Assembly (NCBI GenBank): GCA_017411125.1
Contig: JAFPNP010000010.1
Span: forward strand, 1-19,827
Length of the DNA stretch: 19,827 nucleotides
From: Kiritimatiellia bacterium
Lineage (GTDB): Bacteria; Verrucomicrobiota; Kiritimatiellia; RFP12; UBA1067
Direction: 5' to 3'
Below the pieces are notes generated by a model. That model searched no databases. It worked only from the letters and a program-made list of their open reading frames with translations, and was not told the origin of the DNA. The stretch's first letter is position 1; each line of letters starts with the position of its first letter. Both the position numbers and the translations under genes were made by a program. Shown one piece after another: positions 1 to 6,624 of this stretch.

Positions 1-2647
1 ACCAGTGCATGTCGAGCGTCCACTTCGGGCGGAACTTGTCCGACGCGGCGTAGCGCCAAAGCGCCCGCTTGAACATCCTCGCTCCCGTGTCGTTCGCGTC
101 GAGATTGAGTCCGCAGACGATCAGCATGCCGTTGCCCACCCTCGCCTCGAAGAGCGGAGATATGAAATAGGAGTGGTGCAGATCCGGCACGACCGTGATC
201 ATTGGACGGAAGTCGGCGGGCAGTTTCTCCAAGCGATGCGCCGTCGCGTGGCGCTTCCCGTCTGAGAAAAGGCGCCGCCAGAACTCGTCGAGCCAGAAGT
301 CGCATCCTGTCGGCTCGAGCGCCGGATGGTCGGCGTCCACGACCGCGCCGAATCCAATGTGCTTTTTGTCGGTGACGAAAAGCCCCGTGGACCAGTATAT
401 CGGCCTGAAGGTCGTCATGTCGCTCTTCGCGCTTCTTCCGGTGTAGATGACGCGCCCGCCGGATGCAAGGGCCTTTTTCGCGTCTGCCGGGTTGGACGTC
501 ACGAGCACGCCATCCGGCGGCGGTTCGCCGACCGGAAGGCGTGGCAGGATGTAGATGCTCCAGCGGTTGGAGCCGAAGCGCAGTTCGGCGCGGCGCGGCG
601 CGGAGAAGTCCGCGAGCGGCATCGACAGGCGTCCCACGTTCGCGAGCCCCCCCGCCGGGATTGCTTTCTCCGCGACCGCCCATCCGTCGCGCGCCCCGAA
701 CGACCAATGCCAGCGGGTTCCCGCCGGGATGTCTCCGGCGAGGCAGTTGCGCACGAGCAGCTTCGCTTCGAACGTCTCGTTCGACGTCCAGAGGAACTTC
801 GAAAACTTCGCAAGGTGCGCCACGGGGCGCATCACGTCGGAGAAGGGCGGCACTTCGCCAAGCGCCGGCTTGGCGTCGAAGAAGGCGTCGTACCAGCCCA
901 CGAGCGCCTCGCCTTGCCCGGTGTAGTCGCGTACGTCGAGGAAGTCGATGCCGTTGCACGACGGAGTGCGCAGGAAGCTTTCCGTCTCGAGTTTGTAGAA
1001 GTGGCGGCTCGTCTGCATCGACGAGGAGTGGAATTCGCGGCAGAAGCGGAAGGTGTTGTTGGATACGGCGGCTTCGCGCATGGCCGGCCAGCGCCACGGC
1101 GCGAGGAGGCCGTGGAATTTCGGTATCTGCTCGTCCCACATCGGATAGACGGGCCACTGCCCTATCTCGTGCGCGATCACCGGGATCGGGGCGCGGGAAT
1201 ATACTTTTTCGTAGTCGAAGTCCGTGTCGCCGTCGATTCTGCCGCGCGTCCATCCGATGCCTGGATAGCGGTGCGTGACCATGAAGTCGTCGCTCGGTGC
1301 GACGGTCCGCGCCGTGGAGCACATCGTGAGGCGGCGCGGGTCGTACTTCTTGTGCGCCGCCATCCATGCGTCAAGCGCCTTGAAGTTGCACAGGCCCAGC
1401 TCGTTGCCGAACGAGGACGCGACCATCGACGGGTGGTTGCCGTATGCGTCGGCTACGGCCTTCAGTTCGCGGCGCAGCCAGCTGTCGAGCGCGGCGTTGT
1501 CCCGTCCCGCGAAACTGGATTTCACGCCCTTTTCGTTCCAGTACCCCAGTTCGCAGAACACCATCATGCCGAGTTCGTCGGCGGCCTCGAACGCGGCGGA
1601 GGGCGGAGTCCAGGTGTGCAGCTGGATGGCGTTCATCCCGTTGTTGCGTTCGATGTTGAGTATGCGCAGCCACTCGCGTTTCGTCATGTCGGGATGCCCG
1701 GTGAGGGGAAATGCGCAGTTGTCCACGTCGGCGCGGACGAACAGCGGGCGTCCGTTGATCGTCAGGCGGTTGCCTTTGCGCGCGACGGTTCTGAAGCCGA
1801 AGCGCACCGTCTTGGCGAGGCCGCTCTTCGCGTCGCGGAACTCCACCTCGTAGAGGCGTGGATTGAATTCGTCCCATGCCTGCGGCTCTTCCGCGAGCGT
1901 CGCCGTCACCATCACGCGCCCCTCCGCGTACGGCGACGGCCCGGACGTGAACGATGCGAAGCGAAGTGTGTCCGAGACGATGCTTCCGGCGTCGGCCTCG
2001 AAGCCTTCCGGCAGTTCGAATCGCACTTTGCCTCCGGTGGGGAAGTCCGCGAACACGCGGACGGAATCGAGCGGATTCGTTTCGCGCAATTCGATCTTGC
2101 CAATCGCGCCGTGCCAGACGGACTGCATCCATTCTCCGAATCCGTGCGCCTTTTTAACCATGCCGTATTGCGGACGGTTGTCGATGGTGATTTCGAACAC
2201 GTGCTTTCCCGGCGCAAGCGCGCCGGCCGGGATTTTGTGGACGTGCGGAGTTCCCAGCGAATCGCAGAATCCGAAATCGCGTCCGTCGATCTTCATGCGG
2301 CTGGTCCACATCACGCGCTCAAGAAACAATTCCAGCGGCTTTGCCGTTTCTGCGGCCGTGAGCGCGACCGTGCGCGAATATGTCGCTTCGCCGGCGTACC
2401 GGTACCTGCGGGCGAGAGCTGTCTTTTCCGTGCGTTCGGAATAAGCGGCGAATTTCTCAGGCGTCTGCAACGTGCCGAGTTTTGCGTCCGCAAGCGTTCC
2501 GGGCAGCCGCGCTGCGCCCGTGAAACCGTTGCCGGCGCACCGCCATTCGCCGGAAAGGTCGATGCTCACCTGTCCGCCGTGCGCCGCGAAGGCGAATGCA
2601 CACATGGCTCCGGCCGCGGCAATTGTCAAAGTCGTTCTTGCTTTCAT
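1..2647 (-). CDS. Secreted glycoside hydrolase family 2 protein (beta-galactosidase/glucuronidase-like), 3' end outside window
   Basis: Read from the ATG at 2647, this frame stays open for 882 codons to the left edge, so the C-terminus is missing. Residues 1-22 form a signal peptide (Lys/Arg start, Ala-rich core, FAFAA end), so the enzyme acts in the periplasm or outside the cell. The GH2 order is visible: a jelly-roll sugar-binding domain (about 28-190, including SGEW near 32-35 and a VWHGAIGKIEL strand), an immunoglobulin-like domain (about 195-290, ending FGFRTV), then the TIM barrel from about 295 (NGRPLFVR). GNELG at 414-418 supplies the likely acid/base Glu416, and HEIG at 493-496 the likely nucleophile Glu494. 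GH2 enzymes cleave terminal beta-linked sugars with retention; the substrate cannot be told. AGGAGA lies 8 bases before the start and an extended -10 promoter further up. The family call is firm, the specificity open. Confidence 0.9.
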   Translation of the reverse strand, partial: MKARTTLTIAAAGAMCAFAFAAHGGQVSIDLSGEWRCAGNGFTGAARLPGTLADAKLGTLQTPEKFAAYSERTEKTALARRYRYAGEATYSRTVALTAAETAKPLELFLERVMWTSRMKIDGRDFGFCDSLGTPHVHKIPAGALAPGKHVFEITIDNRPQYGMVKKAHGFGEWMQSVWHGAIGKIELRETNPLDSVRVFADFPTGGKVRFELPEGFEADAGSIVSDTLRFASFTSGPSPYAEGRVMVTATLAEEPQAWDEFNPRLYEVEFRDAKSGLAKTVRFGFRTVARKGNRLTINGRPLFVRADVDNCAFPLTGHPDMTKREWLRILNIERNNGMNAIQLHTWTPPSAAFEAADELGMMVFCELGYWNEKGVKSSFAGRDNAALDSWLRRELKAVADAYGNHPSMVASSFGNELGLCNFKALDAWMAAHKKYDPRRLTMCSTARTVAPSDDFMVTHRYPGIGWTRGRIDGDTDFDYEKVYSRAPIPVIAHEIGQWPVYPMWDEQIPKFHGLLAPWRWPAMREAAVSNNTFRFCREFHSSSMQTSRHFYKLETESFLRTPSCNGIDFLDVRDYTGQGEALVGWYDAFFDAKPALGEVPPFSDVMRPVAHLAKFSKFLWTSNETFEAKLLVRNCLAGDIPAGTRWHWSFGARDGWAVAEKAIPAGGLANVGRLSMPLADFSAPRRAELRFGSNRWSIYILPRLPVGEPPPDGVLVTSNPADAKKALASGGRVIYTGRSAKSDMTTFRPIYWSTGLFVTDKKHIGFGAVVDADHPALEPTGCDFWLDEFWRRLFSDGKRHATAHRLEKLPADFRPMITVVPDLHHSYFISPLFEARVGNGMLIVCGLNLDANDTGARMFKRALWRYAASDKFRPKWTLDMHW

Positions 2648-2695
2648 TCCGATTTTCTCCTGCTATTGGACGAACCGCCAATGGCGGCGACAGCC

Positions 2696-2725
2696 ATTAT
2701 ATCAAGTTTTCGGTTCTTTTGGCAA
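2696..2725 (-). promoter_or_regulatory. Promoter of the GH2 gene
   Basis: On the minus strand TTGCCA (2725-2720) is followed, after 18 bases, by TATAAT (2701-2696) preceded by TGA, an extended -10. The predicted start of transcription is roughly 40 bases before the ATG at 2647. This is a motif match by eye. Confidence 0.65.
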
Positions 2726-2818
2726 ATTTCCCGGACGGCATCCAATCCTTCGGGAGGGCGCGTATTCTTACGCGCAGCGGCGGTCCGCAGAAAATCTTCG
2801 CAATCGGGAAATTTACTC

Positions 2819-2847
2819 TTGTGCAGTGCGGCGGGATGTGATATACT
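2819..2847 (+). promoter_or_regulatory. Promoter of the tRNA-Leu/tRNA-Tyr operon
   Basis: TTGTGC (2819-2824), a 17-base spacer, then TATACT (2842-2847) preceded by TGA form an extended -10 promoter. Transcription would start about 12 bases before tRNA-Leu, a normal short leader for a tRNA operon. The -35 is a weak match (3 of 6). Confidence 0.6.
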
Positions 2848-2866
2848 ATCTCTCGTTTTCCGCCTA

Positions 2867-2951
2867 GCTCGGGTGGTGAAATTGGCAGACACGCATGCTT
2901 GAGGTGCATGTGGAGCGATCCTTGCGGGTTCGAGTCCCGCCCCGAGCACCA
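2867..2951 (+). tRNA. tRNA-Leu (anticodon GAG)
   Basis: The acceptor stem GCTCGGG (2867-2873) pairs with CCCGAGC (2941-2947), followed by discriminator A and an encoded CCA (2949-2951). The anticodon arm is CATGC, loop TTGAGGT, GCATG, placing GAG at 2901-2903, which reads CUC and CUU. A long variable arm and a T arm GCGGG-TTCGAGT-CCCGC mark a class II leucine tRNA. Three bases separate it from the next tRNA, so both probably come from one transcript. Confidence 0.97.
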
Positions 2952-2954
2952 TGT

Positions 2955-3040
2955 TGTGGGATACTCAAGCGGTCAACGAGGGCAGACTGTAAATCTGCTG
3001 GCTTACGCCTTCGGTGGTTCGAATCCACCTCCCACAACCA
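2955..3040 (+). tRNA. tRNA-Tyr (anticodon GTA)
   Basis: TGTGGGA (2955-2961) pairs with TCCCACA (3030-3036), then discriminator A3037 and an encoded CCA (3038-3040). The anticodon arm GCAGA, CTGTAAA, TCTGC gives GTA at 2989-2991. A long variable arm (GGC-TTAC-GCC) and T arm GGTGG-TTCGAAT-CCACC fit the bacterial class II tyrosine tRNA. The odd point is the first pair, U1-A72, where bacterial tRNA-Tyr usually has G1-C72. The pairing could extend outward into 2953-2954, so the mature 5' end depends on RNase P processing. Confidence 0.96.
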
Positions 3041-3049
3041 ATCAATAAT

Positions 3050-3070
3050 CCCCGTAAAACAAGGGTTTTT
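3050..3070 (+). terminator. Weak candidate terminator of the tRNA operon
   Basis: CCC (3050-3052) can pair with GGG (3063-3065), followed at once by five T's (3066-3070). Position just after tRNA-Tyr and the T run suggest a terminator, but the stem is only three GC pairs plus two A-T pairs beyond a mismatch, so this is tentative. Confidence 0.22.
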
Positions 3071-3135
3071 CTGCTCTCGCTTGCCATGTCTCCGCTTCTG
3101 TCTCTTTCGCTTGTTTTCCGTGTGTTTCGGGCGGC

Positions 3136-3157
3136 ATAAGCAATCAATAAGCAATCA
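3136..3157. repeat. Perfect tandem duplication of an 11-mer next to a hairpin
   Basis: ATAAGCAATCA occurs twice back to back (3136-3146 and 3147-3157) without mismatch and abuts the hairpin at 3158-3189. Ten bases of the unit (CAATCAATAA across the copy junction, 3141-3150) also occur at 3039-3048, immediately over the tRNA-Tyr CCA end. It may be a remnant of a recombination junction or just the A/T-rich tail of a minus-strand terminator. Confidence 0.6.
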
Positions 3158-3189
3158 CCGCCCGACCGTCCATCCGTGGCGGTCGGCGG
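3158..3189 (-). terminator. Strong GC hairpin, probable terminator for the minus-strand HTH/methyltransferase pair
   Basis: CCGCCCGACCG (3158-3168) pairs with CGGTCGGCGG (3180-3189) over ten base pairs with one bulged C and an 11-base loop. It lies about 58 bases past the stop at 3247. Read on the minus strand it is followed by a T-rich but interrupted tail (the 11-mer duplication). The stem is clear; the terminator role is inferred. Confidence 0.45.
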
Positions 3190-3246
3190 ACATGATACCA
3201 AAACGCCCCGCGCCTGTAAACCCCGCCCCGCGTCCCGCGCCCCGCG

Positions 3247-3825
3247 TCACGCTCGCCGGAAAAACGGCGCAAGTTCGGGATGTCTCTTCATGAGTTTTAT
3301 CACCGTTTTACTCACCGCCTGCTTTGAAATGCCGCCGCGTCGCGCAGCCCCGCTCTGTCTCTTCCCGTTGAGCATCGCGTGAACGACCAGCACCTGCCGC
3401 TCCGTCATGTCCGCGAAAATGCGGAGGAGCTTCAGCAGGGCCGTCTCCGTCTCTGGCGACAGCCCCGTCACGTAGTCCGCCCTTGGCAACCGCACGAGCC
3501 TCGCATCGTAGGACATCCGCGCGGAGACGAACTCGTCCGCGCCTTCCTGCCCGGCCATCGCGCCGAGGCACACCATGCTCTGCCCGTCCGTCGAAAAGTC
3601 CGTGCGCGGGCCGGGGCACGCCGCCCAGCATACGGGGAGGCCCTTGCCATCCATCGGGCAGCCGTGGCAAGACCGCGCCCGCCCGTGCCACGCGCCGCGT
3701 CCGTCCTTCCACTTCACCGGGCCTGTGCAGTCCGCGCACCTCTCGTCGCCCTGTCCCGCGAGGGGGCATTTCGCGAGGGCGCACCGCTCCGCCTTTTCGG
3801 CCTCCGTGGCTTCGCCGCCATCCAT
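3247..3825 (-). CDS. Cys-rich protein with C-terminal helix-turn-helix-like region
   Basis: A 192-residue protein I cannot assign to a named family. The first 90 residues hold nine cysteines (15, 20, 30, 33, 53, 56, 66, 70, 86), several as pairs (CADC, CHGC, CWAAC), with histidines 47 and 54 among them. This suggests a zinc or iron-sulphur site. Residues about 122-190 are helical and read like a DNA-binding regulator: LSPETETALLKLLRIFADMT, then a turn and ISKQAVSKTVIKLMKRHP as the likely recognition helix. The start is the ATG at 3825, three bases after the methyltransferase stop, so the two are almost certainly co-transcribed and coupled. The pairing suggests a regulator or phage-type DNA-binding protein. 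The nearby Shine-Dalgarno (GGCGGG) is weak. No membrane segment or signal peptide is seen. Confidence 0.72.
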   Translation of the reverse strand: MDGGEATEAEKAERCALAKCPLAGQGDERCADCTGPVKWKDGRGAWHGRARSCHGCPMDGKGLPVCWAACPGPRTDFSTDGQSMVCLGAMAGQEGADEFVSARMSYDARLVRLPRADYVTGLSPETETALLKLLRIFADMTERQVLVVHAMLNGKRQSGAARRGGISKQAVSKTVIKLMKRHPELAPFFRRA

Positions 3826-3828
3826 CGG

Positions 3829-4710
3829 TCAACCCGCCTCCGCGATCCGCTCCGCCTTTTGCCCCGTCTCCGCCTCCCAGCGGTCGAGGATGACCGTTGC
3901 GTACTGCGGATCAAGTTCCATGCATCGCGCCCTGCGCCCCGCCTTTTCGCAGGCCAGCACCGCCGTGCCGCTCCCGGCGAACGTGTCCAGGACGATTTCT
4001 CCGCGCCGCGTCGAGTTCTTCACAAGCTGCATGAATAGGCCGACGGGTTTTTCCGTCGGGTGGTCTGCGCTCTTCGCGGGCTTGCCGTATCGGAGGACGG
4101 TCTGGTTCTTCGCGCCGAAAATCCTGCGCAGAAGCGCGCGCATCTCCGCCGCGTCCATCGCATTGAGGTCGGGCGCGGGCGATTCGAGCACCGTGTCGAG
4201 CGTCCTGTCCGCCGTGAAGTAGTGCGGCGCACCCGGCTTTCGGACGTAAAGACACGGCTCATGCCTCCATTGGTAGTCCGCCCGCCCGATCACAAAGTGG
4301 CTTTTCACCCACACGAGGCATTGTTTCAGATCCAGCCCCGCGTCCGCCGCCGCCTTGCGGAATGCGAGGCCCTTTATGTCCGCGTGCCATACGTACTCCG
4401 ATCCGCCCGGCTTGAGCGCGTCCGCCGCCGCCATGAAGGCCGCTTTAAGGAAATCGTCGAACGCCTCGTCGCCCATGTCATCGTTTTCGATTCCCCGCGT
4501 ATTCCGGCGGTCGCCACCGTCGTCCCTGTTGAGCATCACGTACTTGTCGCCTATGGCTACGTTGTATGGAGGGTCGGAGAGCCACAAGTTCGCCGCCTCG
4601 CCGAGCAGGGCCGCGCTCTTTATGCGCGTATGCCCCGCCAGCACCTCGCCGTACATCGTGGCGACCACGGGGTTTATGAACCCAAACCGTGAAACGTGAT
4701 TCTTTTTCAT
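3829..4710 (-). CDS. DNA (N6-adenine or N4-cytosine) methyltransferase, beta type, with truncated ParB-like N-terminus
   Basis: The 293-residue product has the beta-class order: catalytic motif DPPY (46-49) first, HPTEKP in the second half, and the AdoMet-binding loop FAGSGT near 244-249 last. Such enzymes methylate adenine N6 or cytosine N4. Residues about 9-30 (RFGFINPVVA, then GEVLAGHTR) match the end of the ParB/sulfiredoxin-like domain that phage-type methylases of this class carry, but that domain is normally about 100 residues and is followed by a linker. Here its first half and the linker are absent, and GHTR is joined within about 16 residues to DPPY. The start is uncertain: ATG 4710 or TTG 4716, neither with a clear ribosome site, and a stop lies in frame at 4758-4756. 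The catalytic core looks intact. No restriction endonuclease is recognisable beside it, so an orphan or prophage-derived modification role is most likely. Confidence 0.88.
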   Translation of the reverse strand: MKKNHVSRFGFINPVVATMYGEVLAGHTRIKSAALLGEAANLWLSDPPYNVAIGDKYVMLNRDDGGDRRNTRGIENDDMGDEAFDDFLKAAFMAAADALKPGGSEYVWHADIKGLAFRKAAADAGLDLKQCLVWVKSHFVIGRADYQWRHEPCLYVRKPGAPHYFTADRTLDTVLESPAPDLNAMDAAEMRALLRRIFGAKNQTVLRYGKPAKSADHPTEKPVGLFMQLVKNSTRRGEIVLDTFAGSGTAVLACEKAGRRARCMELDPQYATVILDRWEAETGQKAERIAEAG

Positions 4711-4779
4711 TTTCAATTGACCCGAAATCGGCGGTTTTATAAACTGTTTTTGCGTTTAAGCACAAAAGGAAACACTACA
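4711..4779. promoter_or_regulatory. Divergent promoter region between methyltransferase and DUF4357 gene
   Basis: This AT-rich 69-base gap separates divergent genes. For the plus strand TTGACC (4717-4722) sits 17 bases from TAAACT (4740-4745), with TATAAA overlapping at 4738-4743. For the minus strand TTGTGC is 17 bases from TTATAA over the same A/T block. A short inverted repeat CCGAAATCGG (4722-4731) lies between. AAAAGGA at 4764-4770 is the ribosome site of the plus gene, 9 bases before its ATG. The promoters are plausible but not strong. Confidence 0.4.
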
Positions 4780-5124
4780 ATGTCGACAACTCGCCTCAAT
4801 CCGAAGTCTATTTACCGCATCAAGACGCGAAAAGTCCCACTCGCGGTAGGCCGTCCGACCTTCTCCGGAAGGTTTCTCGTCTTTGCCAACTCGCGCGCCG
4901 CGCTCGTTCCAAGCGAGGGGCATCAAACCACTCCAGACAGTGCGGGTAGAGCAGTCCGCCATCGCCGCGAGGCTTTGCTCTCCCTTGGGATTCTCGTCAA
5001 TGACGGCGAAGGTCATCTTGTCTTTACGCAAGACTTCGCATTTCAGTCGTGTCACGATGCCGCCGCAATCGTCATGGGCTTGCAGGCTGCTGATGGTTTT
5101 CGCGAGTGGAAGCCTCTCATATGA
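4780..5124 (+). CDS. Stand-alone DUF4357-like domain protein
   Basis: A 114-residue soluble protein. The body reads as the DUF4357 domain that normally sits at the C-terminus of GIY-YIG or restriction-associated proteins: FLVFANSRAAL near 36-46, a middle helix (RHRREALLSLGIL, about 66-78), a strand pair GHLVFTQDFAF, then the hallmark stretch SCHDAAAIVMG followed by GFREWK (about 87-111). Here it has only a 30-residue basic lead and no nuclease domain. The ATG at 4780 is set by AAAAGGA 9 bases upstream. It begins the plus-strand half of the island, diverging from the methyltransferase. DUF4357 has no proven activity; its usual company suggests a link to DNA modification or defence. I infer the family from motif spacing only. 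Confidence 0.75.
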   Translation: MSTTRLNPKSIYRIKTRKVPLAVGRPTFSGRFLVFANSRAALVPSEGHQTTPDSAGRAVRHRREALLSLGILVNDGEGHLVFTQDFAFQSCHDAAAIVMGLQAADGFREWKPLI

Positions 5125-5168
5125 ATTCGCCCGTTACAAACTACACTTGCATTGAAGGAACACTCCCC

Positions 5169-6002
5169 ATGCGCTACCTGACAACGATTCTTACCGCCGC
5201 GTCCCTTGCGCTTTCGCCGGTGTTCGCAGACGGTTTACAGGCAAAATCCTCATGGAATCGTGAAAACGATAACTGTTGCGTAACCGTTCGTGTCATGCGC
5301 ACGGTGCTGGTTTTCGATGCTGATGGGCGGCTGTCCTCCGTCAATCCAGCTCCTGACCCCGCAGAGGCAAGGCTTGCATCCTTTTTCTCGCCCGAAGGAC
5401 AACGCGCGTTCCGTCTGAGAAAACATTATACGAACTCAATTCCTAACATCTTGTGTGGCGTTAGCATCGGAGAAAACATATCGACCCTCTCCGTTTCCGG
5501 CAAAACTCCGCCGCGTATGATGATGCTGGATGACCGGTTCTACGACACGGCGCTCTTCACCCCGCGAGAGCCGTTGCCGCTTCTTACGAACTGCCAGTAT
5601 GCGGTTAGCTACACCCGCGCGTCGCGCCGCATAGGCGGAATTAAGGTATTCGCACCTTATTATTCGATTCCCGAAAACAAGGAAGCCGCACGATTGCTCC
5701 GTGCCGCATTACGTGAGAAATTCGGTCACCCCGTCGAAAGCGATCCAAAGAGAGACACCTACAGAAACCTCGATGGTCTGGAGCTTACCATCTTCGAGCT
5801 CGATAAAGCGCATTTTGGAACCCCGCCTGGATTGTTCGTCACCTTCAAAAGCGAAGAGATGTCCAAGCTAGCCATGAAGGAGGACGATCAGGTGCGCGAA
5901 ACGAAAAGAGCGGCAGAACATACAGCCTACGAGAAGGACGCCGCTGATTTCAAATCCTCAAACGCGCAACGCATCAACGCCCTCCGCAATGCGCTGAAAT
6001 GA
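5169..6002 (+). CDS. Secreted protein of unknown function
   Basis: A 277-residue protein not recognised as any family. It starts MRYLTTILTAASLALSPVFA, a clear signal peptide with cleavage likely around residue 20, so it is exported. The ATG at 5169 is set by GAAGGAA (5154-5160), 8 bases upstream; the in-frame ATGs further up sit in or next to the end of the preceding gene. The mature part mixes strands and loops, with cysteines only in the first two thirds (a CC pair near residue 35, further single ones), and ends in a charged helix from about 230 (KEDDQVRETKRAAEH), possibly coiled coil. It lies 44 bases behind the DUF4357 gene on the same strand. Base composition is visibly less GC-rich than in the flanking core genes, which suggests transfer. 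Confidence 0.7.
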   Translation: MRYLTTILTAASLALSPVFADGLQAKSSWNRENDNCCVTVRVMRTVLVFDADGRLSSVNPAPDPAEARLASFFSPEGQRAFRLRKHYTNSIPNILCGVSIGENISTLSVSGKTPPRMMMLDDRFYDTALFTPREPLPLLTNCQYAVSYTRASRRIGGIKVFAPYYSIPENKEAARLLRAALREKFGHPVESDPKRDTYRNLDGLELTIFELDKAHFGTPPGLFVTFKSEEMSKLAMKEDDQVRETKRAAEHTAYEKDAADFKSSNAQRINALRNALK

Positions 6003-6052
6003 AAATCTCTATGATAACGTAATCATTTCCCATTTCTATTCTTCCCGCCGCC

Positions 6053-6619
6053 GTGAGAGAACGGTTTGCGTATGCCTTCGACAATCCCGTATTCCTCATG
6101 TCAAGTCCGGCGTTTGCCCTGTTCACATACGATCAGTTCGAAAAACGCCGGCTGCAATCCCCTCTCAATGCATGGACGCGCTGCGCAGACGCCGTGGGAT
6201 GGGATGGCGTGCTTCCCACGACCTGCATCTTCCGATCAAGTGCCGGCTCTACCACCTGCATGGTCGCGCTCAAGACAAGCCAGATCTGGCAGCGGCTTGC
6301 AGAAGTATCCGATTCATCATTACAAGGCGACGCGCGTTGCCTTCTATCAAATGTCGGACGACGCGAATGGCTTCGTCTCTGCGATTCCGCTGGAATCTCC
6401 TGTGGCCTTGAAAAAAACGCGCAAGTTGCCAAAGACGTGCAAGAGGCCATCGGCGGTAAGGGTGCATACGGAGCGAGCGTAAAACCTGAAGCGGTTATGA
6501 AATCGCGTCTCGTCACACAAAGGTTCGGTTACGGTAAAGTTGAAAAACAGAACCCTGCCAAATTCTCTGTATGGCAGAAAATCAAAATGTGGTTCGCGCG
6601 TTTATTCCAAGGAGAATAA
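6053..6619 (+). CDS. Hypothetical protein, reading frame possibly disrupted
   Basis: A 188-codon frame beginning at GTG 6053, with an alternative ATG at 6098. Neither has a visible ribosome binding site, so the start is doubtful. The last 70 residues (VAKDVQEAIGG, then a basic stretch and an amphipathic WQKIKMWFARLF tail) look like genuine protein. Between about 6301 and 6410, however, a different forward frame reads more protein-like (HHYKATRVAFYQMSDD, then GFVSAIPLE), and it could rejoin this frame across a run of seven A's at 6411-6417. It is therefore either an intact gene of odd composition or a gene with two compensating frameshifts. No family is recognised. It is followed by a 99-residue gene whose ribosome site lies inside its last codons. 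Confidence 0.5.
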   Translation: MRERFAYAFDNPVFLMSSPAFALFTYDQFEKRRLQSPLNAWTRCADAVGWDGVLPTTCIFRSSAGSTTCMVALKTSQIWQRLAEVSDSSLQGDARCLLSNVGRREWLRLCDSAGISCGLEKNAQVAKDVQEAIGGKGAYGASVKPEAVMKSRLVTQRFGYGKVEKQNPAKFSVWQKIKMWFARLFQGE

Positions 6620-6624
6620 ATCCT

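Noticed and set aside
326..2902. An 858-codon open frame on the plus strand opposite the GH2 gene
   Set aside because: Its translation is dominated by Arg, Val, His and Ala without any family motif. It is the antisense shadow of a GC-rich gene whose minus-strand product has a signal peptide, GH2 motifs, ribosome site and promoter.
2864..3154. A 96-codon minus-strand frame over the two tRNAs
   Set aside because: This is the well-known spurious antisense-tRNA translation (GGTRTRKDRS, WEVDSNHRR type) often misannotated as a hypothetical protein.
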